From: Ga0077530 sp046293075
Lineage (GTDB): Bacteria > Pseudomonadota > Alphaproteobacteria > Rhizobiales > Hyphomicrobiaceae
Length of the DNA stretch: 64,000 nt
Direction of reading: 5' to 3'
Assembly: GCA_046293075.1 (NCBI GenBank)
Contig: JBKBPL010000022.1
Span: 1 to 64,000, forward strand
Part shown: piece by piece, positions 41,379 through 50,167 of the stretch
Position numbering within the stretch: the first letter of the stretch is position 1
Layout of the letters: the number at the start of each line of letters is the position of its first letter
Notes under the pieces: generated by a model
What the model was told of the DNA's origin: nothing
The model's database searches: none
What the model saw: only the letters and a program-made list of their open reading frames with translations
Made by a program: the position numbers and the translations under genes

Positions 41379-42959
41379 TCAGTGGCGGAAGTGGCGCAGG
41401 CCGGTGAACACCATGGCGAGCCCGCGCTCATCGGCAGCGGCGATGACCTCCCGGTCGCGCATCGAGCCGCCCGGCTGGATCACAGCGGTGACGCCCGCTT
41501 CCGCGGCCGCGATGAGCCCGTCGGCAAAGGGGAAGAAGGCATCAGAGGCCACGACCGAGCCTTTGATGGCGAGGCCCGCCTGCTCGGCCTTGATGACGGC
41601 AATCCGCGCCGCGTTCACGCGGCTCATCTGACCGGCGCCGATGCCGATGGTGCGCCGGTCGCGACCATAGACGATGGCGTTTGACTTCACGAACTTGGCG
41701 ACCTTCCAGGTGAAGAGCAGGTCCGCCATCTCCTGGTCGGTCGGCCGGCGCGTGGTGACGACGTGCGAGCTGTCGAGAAGGGAGAGGTCGGCGTCCTGCA
41801 CAAGCAGGCCGCCGGCCACCTTCTTGAGATCGAGACGTGGCGGCGTGGTTGCGGGCCAGTCGCCGCAAACGAGGAGGCGCACGTTTTTCTTGGCCGCGAT
41901 GATGGCCTCGACGCCGGGCGCCACGCTCGGCGCAATGATCACCTCCACGAACTGGCGCTCGACGATCCGCGCGGCGGTGGCGCTGTCGAGCGCTCGGTTG
42001 AAGGCGATGATGCCGCCGAATGCGGACTCGGGGTCCGTCTCGAAGGCGCGGTCGTAGGCGTCTGAGACGCTCGCGGCCTCGGCAACCCCGCACGGGTTGG
42101 CATGCTTGACGACGACGCAGGCTGGATCCGTGAACTGCTTCACGCACTCGAGTGCGGCGTCGGTGTCAGCGATGTTGTTGTAGGAAAGCTCCTTCCCCTG
42201 GAGCTGGCGGGCGGAGGAGATCGTACCGGGCTCGATGGGCGGGATGACATAGAAGGCGGCACGCTGGTGCGCATTCTCGCCGTAGCGCAGGTTCTGCGCT
42301 TTCCGCCCTTGCAGGGTGAAGGTCGGACCGAAGCCGGTCTTGGCACTCTCGCCCCCTTCAAACAGTGCGCCGAGGTGGTTCGAGATGGCGCCATCGTAGG
42401 CGGCCGTGCGTGCGAACGCCTTGGCGGCGAGGGTCCGGCGGAGCGCGAGCGTCGTCGCGCCGCCGTTGGCGTCCATGTCCGCGAGCACGCGGTCATAGTC
42501 GTCGGGATCGACAACCACGGTGACGCCGGCGTGGTTCTTGGCCGCAGCGCGGATCATCGCCGGGCCGCCGATGTCAATATTCTCGATGCAGTCGTCGAGC
42601 GAGGCACCCCTCGCCACGGTTTCCTCGAACGGGTAGAGGTTGACGACGAGCAGATCGATGGCGGCGATGCCGTGCGCCTTGGCGGCGGCCTCGTGGGCGG
42701 CATCGCCCCGAATGGCGAGCAGGCCGCCATGCACCTTCGGATGAAGCGTCTTGAGCCGCCCATCCATCATCTCGGGAAAGCCGGTGTGATCGGCGACATC
42801 CTTCACCCGGATACTGGCGGCCTTGAGGGTGCTCGCGGTACCGCCGGTCGACAGGATCTCGACGCCGGCGGCTGCAAGGCGACGCGCGAGCTCGACTACA
42901 CCGCGCTTGTCGCTCACCGAGATCAGGGCGCGGGTGATGCGAACGTTGGTGGGCGTCAT
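41379..42959 (-). CDS. purH: Bifunctional AICAR transformylase / IMP cyclohydrolase
   Basis: 526 residues from MTPTNVRITRALISVSD at 42959. Last two steps of IMP synthesis. The N-terminal cyclohydrolase (about 1-200) shows STGGTASTLKAA, MMDGRLKTLHPKVHGGLLA and NIDIGGPAMIRAAAKNH; the transformylase shows LRYGENAHQRAAFY, GKELSYNNIADTDAALECV, VKHANPCGVA and AFGGIIAFNRALD, with SDAFFPFADGL near the C-terminus. It is divergent from dnaB with a 239-bp gap. Confidence 0.96.
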   Translation of the reverse strand: MTPTNVRITRALISVSDKRGVVELARRLAAAGVEILSTGGTASTLKAASIRVKDVADHTGFPEMMDGRLKTLHPKVHGGLLAIRGDAAHEAAAKAHGIAAIDLLVVNLYPFEETVARGASLDDCIENIDIGGPAMIRAAAKNHAGVTVVVDPDDYDRVLADMDANGGATTLALRRTLAAKAFARTAAYDGAISNHLGALFEGGESAKTGFGPTFTLQGRKAQNLRYGENAHQRAAFYVIPPIEPGTISSARQLQGKELSYNNIADTDAALECVKQFTDPACVVVKHANPCGVAEAASVSDAYDRAFETDPESAFGGIIAFNRALDSATAARIVERQFVEVIIAPSVAPGVEAIIAAKKNVRLLVCGDWPATTPPRLDLKKVAGGLLVQDADLSLLDSSHVVTTRRPTDQEMADLLFTWKVAKFVKSNAIVYGRDRRTIGIGAGQMSRVNAARIAVIKAEQAGLAIKGSVVASDAFFPFADGLIAAAEAGVTAVIQPGGSMRDREVIAAADERGLAMVFTGLRHFRH

Positions 42960-43046
42960 GGGCTCTGGTCCTCGGTGGTCGGCGCGAGCGTCGCCGGTGC
43001 AACTGTTGAAGCGCCCCTGCAATAGCCGCAGTTGGCTGCCAGTACA

Positions 43047-43079
43047 ATTCGTACAGCGCGATCGGCGCGATTCGTACAG
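43047..43079. repeat. Direct repeat ATTCGTACAG in the purH-dnaB gap
   Basis: ATTCGTACAG occurs at 43047-43056 and again at 43070-43079, a spacing of 23 bp (about two helical turns). The first copy is part of the near-palindrome GTACAATTCGTAC (43042-43054). The geometry suits paired regulator binding between two divergent genes. Confidence 0.35.
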
Positions 43080-43198
43080 TGGGCGATTCGGTCGCACAGC
43101 AAGCGGCGCGTCGGCTGGCTGTGCATAGTGTGGAGGTTGCCCGGCGTGAGGCACTTGCGCGGCCCCGAGGAACGCCCGAATCGGCGATCTTCGCGCGC

Positions 43199-44725
43199 AT
43201 GAACAACGCCCGCACTGCCCCCGACCTTTTGAGCCTTGCCACCGGCGCGCGCACGGCCGATGCCGAGGCGCTGCCGCTGCGCAACCCTCCCCACAACCTC
43301 GACGCCGAGCAGGCCCTGCTCGGTGCCATCCTGGTCAACAACGAGGCCCACGACCGCGTGTCGGGCTTTCTCGATCCGCACCACTTCTTCGACCCCCTGC
43401 ACCAGCAGATCTACGAGACGGCAGCCAAGCTGATCGCGAGCGGCAAGCAGGCGACCCCGATCACGCTGCGCACCTATTTCGAATCGGCGCCGCCGATCGA
43501 GCCCGGGCTCACCGTGCCGCAGTACCTCGGCCGGCTTGCGGCGAACGCGACCACGATCATCAACGCCCATGATTATGGCCGCACGATCTACGACCTCGCC
43601 GTGCGCCGCCAGCTCATCCTCATCGGCGAGGACATGGTCAACGCGGCCTACGACGCGCCGGTTGACTTCCCGCCCGAGCAGCAGATCGAGGACGCCGAGG
43701 GGCGCCTGTTCAGCCTTGCCGAAACGGGGAAGTACGGCCAGGGCTTCATCGGCTTCGGGTCGGCGCTCACCCATGCCATCGAGATGGCCAACAACGCCTA
43801 CCAGCGCGAGGGCGGGCTGTCCGGCATCGCGACGGGCCTCAGGGACCTCGACGCCAAGATGGGCGGCCTGCAGCCTTCCGATCTGATCATCCTCGCGGGA
43901 CGCCCGTCCATGGGCAAGACGGCGCTCGCGACGAACATCGCCTTCAACGTCGCGAAGAACTACAAGGTCGAGCGCCAGCCCGATGGCACCGAGAGGGTGC
44001 TCGACGGCGCGATCGTCGGCTTCTTCTCGCTTGAGATGTCGGCCGAGCAGCTCGCGACCCGCATTCTTGCCGAGCAGGCGGAGATCTCCTCGGAGAAGAT
44101 CCGCCGCGGCATGATCAACGAGGCCGAGTTCAAGCGTCTCGTCCAGGTGTCCCAGCAGATGTCCACGCTGCCGCTCTACATCGACCAGACGGGCGGCATC
44201 TCGATTGCCCAGCTCGCGGCGCGGGCCCGCAAGCTCAAGCGCCAGCGGGGTCTCGGCCTGCTGATCGTGGACTATCTCCAGCTCTTGACCGGATCGTCGC
44301 GGCGTGCATCGGAGGGACGCGTGCAGGAGGTGTCGGAGATCACAACCGGCCTCAAGGCGCTGGCCAAGGAGCTCAACGTGCCCATCATCGCACTCTCGCA
44401 GCTCTCGCGGCAAGTCGAGCAGCGCGACGACAAGCGGCCACAGCTCTCGGACTTGCGCGAATCGGGCTCGATCGAGCAGGACGCCGACGTCGTCATGTTC
44501 GTGTTCCGAGAGGAATACTACGTCGAGCGAACCAAGCCGAGCGAGGGGACGGCCGAGTTCCAGACCTGGATGGAAAAAATGCAGATGGTCAGCGGCAAGG
44601 CCGAGGCTATCATTGGCAAGCAGCGCCATGGCCCGGTCGGCACGGTGACGCTGGCCTTCGAAGGCCAGTACACGCGGTTCTCGGATCTGGCGCGCGATGA
44701 GTATCTTCCAGCTCGGCACGAATAA
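43199..44725 (+). CDS. dnaB: Replicative DNA helicase DnaB
   Basis: 508 residues from MNNARTAPDLL at 43199; the frame is open earlier to 43079. Hexameric 5'-3' helicase at the fork. N-terminal domain PPHNLDAEQALLGAIL, then the RecA-like ATPase: Walker A GRPSMGKTALA (about 234-244), FSLEMSAEQLATRILAEQ, LLIVDYLQLLTG with Walker B Asp (about 355-366), LAKELNVPIIALSQLSRQVEQR and DLRESGSIEQDADVVMFVFRE. No intein is present. It is followed 14 bp later by alr. Confidence 0.96.
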   Translation: MNNARTAPDLLSLATGARTADAEALPLRNPPHNLDAEQALLGAILVNNEAHDRVSGFLDPHHFFDPLHQQIYETAAKLIASGKQATPITLRTYFESAPPIEPGLTVPQYLGRLAANATTIINAHDYGRTIYDLAVRRQLILIGEDMVNAAYDAPVDFPPEQQIEDAEGRLFSLAETGKYGQGFIGFGSALTHAIEMANNAYQREGGLSGIATGLRDLDAKMGGLQPSDLIILAGRPSMGKTALATNIAFNVAKNYKVERQPDGTERVLDGAIVGFFSLEMSAEQLATRILAEQAEISSEKIRRGMINEAEFKRLVQVSQQMSTLPLYIDQTGGISIAQLAARARKLKRQRGLGLLIVDYLQLLTGSSRRASEGRVQEVSEITTGLKALAKELNVPIIALSQLSRQVEQRDDKRPQLSDLRESGSIEQDADVVMFVFREEYYVERTKPSEGTAEFQTWMEKMQMVSGKAEAIIGKQRHGPVGTVTLAFEGQYTRFSDLARDEYLPARHE

Positions 44726-44739
44726 CCGGGATCAGACCG

Positions 44740-45894
44740 TTGTCCGCTCCTGCTGCCCCACCTGCTCCTGATCCGGGCGCTGTCAGCGCGGCCGCGCGCG
44801 CGCTGCTGACGGTTGATTTGGCGGGCATCAAGGCGAACTGGCGCTGGCTCGCGGCCGTCGCGCGCGGGGCGGAATGCGCCGGCGTGGTCAAGGCCGATGC
44901 CTATGGCCTGGGTCTCGAGCCTGTGGTCAAGGCGCTCTGGGAGGCCGGCTGCCGTACCTACTTCGTTGCGACGCTCAGCGAGGGGCGCCGCCTCAAGGTC
45001 GCGCTCCCGGCCGCTACGGCCTACGTGCTCGATGGGCTTATGCCGGGGACAGCGCCGCTGTATCAGGCCCATGGCCTGCGCCCGGTGCTGGGCAGCTTCG
45101 CGGAGGTCGAGGAGTGGGCGGCCTACGTGCGCAGCGTCGGCGCCCGGCTTCCGGCTGCGGTGCACATCGATACAGGCATGAACCGGCTCGGCATGACGGC
45201 GGGCGAGCTCGAGGCGCTTGCCGCCAATCCGGCGCCGCTCGCGGCGTTTCCGATAGCACTGGTCATGAGCCACCTCGCCTGCGCGGATGCGCCGGCTTCT
45301 CCCATGAATGCGCGCCAGAAGGCAGCGTTCGACGCGCTCCGGGCAAAGCTCCCGGCCGCGCCGGCGAGCCTCGCCAACTCGGCCGGAACATTGCTCGGCG
45401 CCGACTATCGCTACGACCTCGTGCGGCCTGGGATCGCGCTCTACGGCGGACGGGCGCTCGAGGGGCGCCCCAATCCGGCCGCCAAGGTGGTGCGCGTCGA
45501 GGCGCGTATCCTCCAGATCCGCATGGCTGCGGCCGGTGAGACGGTCGGCTACGGCGCCACGTGCACGCTCTCGCGGCCGTCGCGGATTGCAACCCTCGCG
45601 ACGGGCTATGCCGACGGCTTCCTGCGCTCGATCAGCGGCCCGATCGGACGGCCGCCGCCGCCAGCCTACGTGGCCGGCTATCCGGCGCCGATCGTCGGCC
45701 GGGTGTCCATGGATCTTGTGACGATTGACGTGACGGACATTCCCGCCGCGCTGGCTCAGCGCGGTGCCTGGGCTGAGCTGATCGGCCGGCACGTCCAGGT
45801 CGACGACCTTGCCGATAGCTCAGGAACGATCGGCTATGAGGTGCTCACCCGTCTTGGACCCCGTTTCCAGCGGGTCTACGTGCACGGAAGCTGA
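44740..45894 (+). CDS. alr: Alanine racemase
   Basis: 384 residues with a TTG start at 44740; no ATG or GTG lies between it and the conserved region. It makes D-alanine for peptidoglycan. PLP lysine in CAGVVKADAYGLG (about 45-57), AVHIDTGMNRLGM, NSAGTLLGADYRYDLVRPGIALYG and the second catalytic Tyr in GYGATCTLSR. C-terminal beta domain GRVSMDLVTIDVTDIP. The weak start and ribosome site suggest translation partly coupled to dnaB. In relatives radA usually comes next; here the convergent cvpA does. Confidence 0.94.
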   Translation: MSAPAAPPAPDPGAVSAAARALLTVDLAGIKANWRWLAAVARGAECAGVVKADAYGLGLEPVVKALWEAGCRTYFVATLSEGRRLKVALPAATAYVLDGLMPGTAPLYQAHGLRPVLGSFAEVEEWAAYVRSVGARLPAAVHIDTGMNRLGMTAGELEALAANPAPLAAFPIALVMSHLACADAPASPMNARQKAAFDALRAKLPAAPASLANSAGTLLGADYRYDLVRPGIALYGGRALEGRPNPAAKVVRVEARILQIRMAAAGETVGYGATCTLSRPSRIATLATGYADGFLRSISGPIGRPPPPAYVAGYPAPIVGRVSMDLVTIDVTDIPAALAQRGAWAELIGRHVQVDDLADSSGTIGYEVLTRLGPRFQRVYVHGS

Positions 45895-45904
45895 GCCCGC
45901 TCCC

Positions 45905-46447
45905 TCAGCCCTGTTGCCCCCCGGACGGCTGATTGAACGACGGTGGCACAATCCGCACCAGCACGTCACGGAACGTGTTGCCGGTGGTTTGGATGTACGG
46001 GAGCGAGATTGATTCGCGGACCCAGGGATACTGCTGCTGCTGATCGGGAACGAACGATTCGTAGAACATGTACGGGATCACCACGAGGATGAACCCGCGT
46101 ACGACGCCGAACACGAGGCCGAGCAGGCGGTCGATCATGCCCACGCGACTGTCGAGGATGGTGTCCGACAAGCGCGAGGTGATCAGATGCACGATGATGA
46201 GCACGATCAAAAAGATGATGCCGCCGACGACGACCTGGGCGACAGCAAGCGGAGCGGCGAACTGCTGCGCGATCTGCTCAGCCGTCGCTTTGTGATACAG
46301 CACGAAGTACAGTACTGCCGCGGCCGCCGCGATCCACGAGATGATCGACAGGACCTCGCGTGTGAAGCCGCGATACATGGCCAGCAGCCCCGAGATGAGG
46401 GCGATCGCGATCACGGCCGCGTCGAGGTAGGTCAAGGGGCCAAGCAT
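45905..46447 (-). CDS. cvpA: CvpA-family membrane protein
   Basis: 180 residues. Four membrane helices of the CvpA (colicin V production) family: TYLDAAVIAIALISGLLAMYRGFTREVLSIISWIAAAAAVLYF (landmark), VVVGGIIFLIVLIIVHLI and LGLVFGVVRGFILVVIPYMFY, with the conserved RGFTREVLSI and DRLLGLVFGVVRG loops. It is implicated in envelope stress and biofilm functions. Convergent with alr, ending 10 bp from it. Confidence 0.88.
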   Translation of the reverse strand: MLGPLTYLDAAVIAIALISGLLAMYRGFTREVLSIISWIAAAAAVLYFVLYHKATAEQIAQQFAAPLAVAQVVVGGIIFLIVLIIVHLITSRLSDTILDSRVGMIDRLLGLVFGVVRGFILVVIPYMFYESFVPDQQQQYPWVRESISLPYIQTTGNTFRDVLVRIVPPSFNQPSGGQQG

Positions 46448-46744
46448 CGAACCAAGTCCTTGTAAGGTGCTGCTAAGACAGCTTCAGCTGCGTGGGGGCG
46501 CCCGTCCGAACGCCAGCCGCACTCTAGTCCATGATGGCGCCGGATCAAGTCGCGCCCTGCAGCTCGCGTACGCGACGTCTTATTCGGCTCCGGGTCGTGA
46601 GGTGCGCTCCGCGGGACGCGAAACGCGTTGTCGTCAGTGCATCGCAAGATCATGTGCGCCCGTCGTGGCGGCCGAGGCCGTTCCGCGCGCACGCAGCGCA
46701 AAGTGTATCCGCAATCAGGCCGATTTCACGGCAGGCAGGAAAGG
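46448..46744. other. Intergenic stretch upstream of cvpA
   Basis: About 297 bp between the sugar dehydrogenase stop and the cvpA start. I see no convincing gene, RNA or promoter. radA, often found beside cvpA in relatives, has left no recognisable remnant here. Confidence 0.35.
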
Positions 46745-47890
46745 TCAGCCCGGTACGAGGCGCAGGATCTGGCCGTCGGCGTGGTCAGTGAGGATCCAGA
46801 CCGCGCCCTCAGGCCCTATGCGCACGTCGCGAATACGCGCGCCGAGGTCGACCAGCAGCCTTTCCTCGGCCACGACCTTCTCGCCGTCGAGCACGAGGCG
46901 CGAGAGCTGCTGCGCCGCCAGACCGCCGACGAGGAGATTGCCGCGCCACGTGGGAAAGCGTGTCCCGGTGTAGAACGCGGCGCCCGAGGGTGCGATCGAC
47001 GGGTCCCAGTAGTAGAGCGGTTGTTCCATGCCGGGCTTCGCCGTGCCCTCGCCGATCTTGGCGCCCGAGTAGTCGCGCCCGTACGTGATGACGGGCCAGC
47101 CGTAGTTGTGGCCCTTGCGCACGACATTGATCTCGTCGCCGCCGCGCGCGCCGTGGTCTGCGATCCAGAGCTCACCGGTCTCGGGATGGCGCACGGCACC
47201 TTGGACGTTGCGGTGTCCAATCGACCAGATTGCGGGATCCCAACCGGGAAGCTTCGGGTTTTCCGCAAACGGCGTCCCGTCGCGGTTGAGGCGCATGATC
47301 TTGCCGAGGTGGTTGGCCGGATTCTGCGCTTCCTGCCTGAGCGTGTAGCGCTCGCCGACCGTGAGGAAGAACGTGCCGTCCTCGGCGAACACGATGCGCG
47401 ATCCGAAATGGAGATTGGAGGCGTACGCGGGCTGCTGGCGGAAGATCACACGGACGTTGGTGAGGCTGCCGCCGTCTGCGGTCAATTCGAGGCGGCCGCT
47501 GGCCACGCTGGTACCATTGGCATTACCCTCGCGGGGCTCGGCAAACGAGAGAAAGATCTCCCGCGAGGTCGGAAAGTCGGGCGCGAGCGCCACGTCGAGC
47601 AGGCCGCCCTGGCCGACCGCATGGACCTTCGGCACGCCGGTCACGGGCGGCGAGAGCGTGCCGTCGCGCGCCACGACGCGCAGCCGGCCAGGCCGCTCGG
47701 TGACCAGCATCCGTCCATCCGGGAGGAACTGAAGACCCCAGGGATGCACCAGGCCCCTGGCCACAGTCTCGACCTTGACGGCCGTGGTCGGCGCTCCTGG
47801 CGCGCGTGTCTGCGCCGCAAAGGCCGGTGGCGTCCACGCGAGGGGCAGCGCGATCAGGGCGTGGGCGGCTGCGAGAAGAAGGGTGCGCAT
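46745..47890 (-). CDS. PQQ-dependent soluble aldose/glucose dehydrogenase family protein (YliI-like)
   Basis: 381 residues from MRTLLLAAAHALIALPLA at 47890, with a signal peptide cut after AFA (about residue 24): a periplasmic six-bladed beta-propeller. Family blocks: ARGLVHPWGLQFLPDGRMLVTERPGRLRVV, VALAPDFPTSREIFLSFAEP, GSRIVFAEDGTFFLTVGER, SIGHRNVQGAVRHPETGELWIADHGARGGDEIN and GHNYGWPVITYGRDYSG. It oxidises aldoses with pyrroloquinoline quinone. No pqq synthesis genes are in view, so the cofactor must be made elsewhere or taken up. Confidence 0.88.
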   Translation of the reverse strand: MRTLLLAAAHALIALPLAWTPPAFAAQTRAPGAPTTAVKVETVARGLVHPWGLQFLPDGRMLVTERPGRLRVVARDGTLSPPVTGVPKVHAVGQGGLLDVALAPDFPTSREIFLSFAEPREGNANGTSVASGRLELTADGGSLTNVRVIFRQQPAYASNLHFGSRIVFAEDGTFFLTVGERYTLRQEAQNPANHLGKIMRLNRDGTPFAENPKLPGWDPAIWSIGHRNVQGAVRHPETGELWIADHGARGGDEINVVRKGHNYGWPVITYGRDYSGAKIGEGTAKPGMEQPLYYWDPSIAPSGAAFYTGTRFPTWRGNLLVGGLAAQQLSRLVLDGEKVVAEERLLVDLGARIRDVRIGPEGAVWILTDHADGQILRLVPG

Positions 47891-48055
47891 TTGAAGTGCT
47901 CCGGCTCGGCCATCTGCCGCGCACCACTGCCTAGGCGGCGAGCGCGGCGTGAGTATGGACGGCAACGTGAGCACACCGGCTGAGGTTCCACGGCCCGGCG
48001 GGCCGGCCATGGTCGCGGCCGAGACCGCGTCCATGGCTCAGAGCGCGTTCCGCGG

Positions 48056-48478
48056 TCAGTTCGCCTGGGCCACGCGCCGGCGCCCGCCGACGCACTTGTT
48101 CCAGGTGTAATGGCCGCCGTTGTCGATGTGGAGATGGCTCATGCCGCAGCTGTAGATCCCGAGCCCGCCCTTGTGGTTGGCGCGCAGCCACGCGATCACG
48201 GCGGCGCGCTTGCCAGCCGGCGCATGGAAGTCCACCGCGCGGCAGGAGGCGTGCAGGCTGCGCCGGCCGGTGCCGGCGATGACCGCGCCGCGGCGAAAGG
48301 TTGAGATGACCCGGACGGGTCCGAACTTGGCGCGGATCTGGTTCAGCGTGCTTTGGATCGAGGCCGGAAGGCAGGAGGTTGACGTTTGTGCCGCGGAAGG
48401 CGTTGCGCCGGCAAACAGCATGACGGTCAGAGCGAGCGCGCCGGCGGCGAGCCGCAGCGCAGTTGATACGCAAGACAT
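48056..48478 (-). CDS. YcbK-like M15A peptidase (DUF882), secreted
   Basis: 140 residues with a signal peptide (LAAGALALTVMLFAGATPSAA). The zinc-site pattern of M15 peptidases is present: RRSLHASCRAVDFHAPAG (His and Asp, about 73-90) and HLHIDNGGHY (His, about 114). Two to four cysteines probably form disulfides. It likely trims murein peptides in the periplasm, as related YcbK/MepK enzymes do. The sequence is short, near the minimal domain. Not obviously in an operon. Confidence 0.83.
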   Translation of the reverse strand: MSCVSTALRLAAGALALTVMLFAGATPSAAQTSTSCLPASIQSTLNQIRAKFGPVRVISTFRRGAVIAGTGRRSLHASCRAVDFHAPAGKRAAVIAWLRANHKGGLGIYSCGMSHLHIDNGGHYTWNKCVGGRRRVAQAN

Positions 48479-48876
48479 GAGAAACTCCCCCGTTGTCTGT
48501 GCACCTGTAGGCCCGTGCCGAGGTGGCCGCGGGACGTCGGCGGCAGCCGCTACAGCGCGGATGCCGGGGGGCTGTTAGCTGCCGGAATCAGGCAAAAACA
48601 GGGAGTTACATGGTTAAGTGAGTGTCAAAATGTCGCATCAAATGGCAACATTCTGAAAACATTAAGCGGCCATCGCGGAACACGCATAGATGCGCCTCTC
48701 CCGGCGGGAAGCACGAGGGACCTCCTGTTCGGACATTCGCCGGATTGCGGTGGGCCGCAGGACGAGGGGGCGGGGGCTGGCGTGGGGCGCCAAAAAACCG
48801 GCCTGCTTGGGCGGCGAGCCGCGAGGTCCCGAGCGGCGCGAGACACGGGGGGCAGGCGACCTTCGCACCCGGCAAT
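48479..48876. other. Gene-free stretch with an AT-rich patch and an inverted repeat
   Basis: About 398 bp upstream of the M15 peptidase gene and downstream of the TAXI gene. The patch 48590-48665 is clearly richer in A and T than the rest. It holds AATGTCGC (48629-48636) and GCAACATT (48645-48652), an inverted repeat with one mismatch and an 8-bp spacer, about 150 bp upstream of the peptidase start. The rest is GC-rich with no convincing coding pattern. Confidence 0.4.
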
Positions 48877-50037
48877 CTAGAGAGATTTCAGGATCTCTGC
48901 GCGCCTCGGGGCCCAGAGCTCCGTGAGCTTCGCGGGATCGGCATCCTTGGCCGCCGGCTCCTTGGCCATCATCTCGGCCCAGCCCTGCCGCAGCCGACCC
49001 TGGCGCCGCATGATCCCATCCTGCCAGCGCTGGTGATCGGGCGACCAGACGCCCTTCTCCTTGAGGAAGCGGATCGCTCCGTCGTGATAAGGCAGTGCCG
49101 TCGGAAAGCCTGCGGACTGGGGGAGTTCCCAACGCGCCATGACCGGCGTCGTGTGCCGGTAGAGTTCGAAATTGTCGGCAATCGCCTTGGTGACCGCGTA
49201 GACCTCGAGTTCGTCGGCGTTCGCGTAGACGGTGACCACCGGGTCTCGGTAGCCCATGAGCGCCTTGGGGGCGGCCTTGCTGATCCCGGGCCCAATGTCC
49301 TCGACGAACGGAAGCGCAACCGGCAGCGCCCGCTGGAGCCGGCCCCAGAAATCCTTATCGGCTGCCGGAAGCTCGATCCAGATCATGGTCTCGGCAACAG
49401 CATCGAGGGCTTGTGCAGAGACGGCCGTCGGCACCGCAGCCGCGCAATCAACCTCGCCCCGGGCAAACGCCGCCAAGGCTTCGGCCGTGCTCGGAAACTC
49501 GATGACAGTCAGATCCTTGCCGCTGACGCCGGCCGCCTCGAGGAGCGCGTCGGTCCGATAGGTAAGCGCCATATTGCCGGGCACGCGCGCAAGCCGCTTA
49601 CCCTTGATGTCCGGCAATCTCTTGATGCCGCTCGCCGCGGCAGCCACGATCGACATCGAGCTCATGCGCCCGAGCAGACAGCGCAGGTCCTGCGGCCCCC
49701 ACGTCGCTGCGACGTAGGAGAAGAGGCCCTCGGCGGCGAAATGGGCCTCCATCCCAAGCAGGCCATGCGTAACCTGGCGCTCCTTGAGCTGCTCAATGCG
49801 TCCGAACGACCGTTCGGAGGGTTGCAGGCGGATGCGCGTGCCGTGAGCCTTGCTGATCGCTTCGGCGATCGCCTGCGCCTCCTTGTAGCGCGGGCCGTCG
49901 TCGTCGCCGACGCTCCAGATCATGGTCGAAGGCAGGCTCGGGAGCGGCTTGACTTGCGCACCGGCCGCTCGCGGCATCAGGCCGGCGCCGAGAGCCGCGC
50001 CCATGCCGCTGAGATAGGCTCTGCGCGTGAGATCCAT
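48877..50037 (-). CDS. TAXI-family TRAP transporter solute-binding protein
   Basis: 386 residues from MDLTRRAYLSGMGAALGAGL at 50037. The N-terminus has a twin-arginine (TRRAYLSG) signal, cut after AGAQ, so it is probably exported folded by Tat. The TAXI (NMT1-like) periplasmic-binding fold shows AEAISKAHGTRIRLQPSERSFGRIEQLKERQVTHGLLG, CLLGRMSSMSIVAAAASGIKRLPDIKGKRLA and VPGNMALTYRTDALLEAAGV (used as landmarks). These proteins feed dicarboxylates or other anions to TRAP permeases. No permease gene is adjacent, which makes it an orphan binding protein. Confidence 0.85.
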   Translation of the reverse strand: MDLTRRAYLSGMGAALGAGLMPRAAGAQVKPLPSLPSTMIWSVGDDDGPRYKEAQAIAEAISKAHGTRIRLQPSERSFGRIEQLKERQVTHGLLGMEAHFAAEGLFSYVAATWGPQDLRCLLGRMSSMSIVAAAASGIKRLPDIKGKRLARVPGNMALTYRTDALLEAAGVSGKDLTVIEFPSTAEALAAFARGEVDCAAAVPTAVSAQALDAVAETMIWIELPAADKDFWGRLQRALPVALPFVEDIGPGISKAAPKALMGYRDPVVTVYANADELEVYAVTKAIADNFELYRHTTPVMARWELPQSAGFPTALPYHDGAIRFLKEKGVWSPDHQRWQDGIMRRQGRLRQGWAEMMAKEPAAKDADPAKLTELWAPRRAEILKSL

Positions 50038-50167
50038 GCCCCGTTTCCGTCCCGATTCTGGCGCTGCCGATGGCTGGCCCCTTGAACCATTTCGAACACC
50101 GATCTTCAAGCCGGATGCGCGTCGGTGCGTCCGCACCGTGGCACGCGGGCACTTCTGCCCATGTGTG

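Noticed and set aside
42956..44719. A 587-codon open frame on the minus strand
   Set aside because: Antisense to dnaB, which is complete and followed closely by alr.
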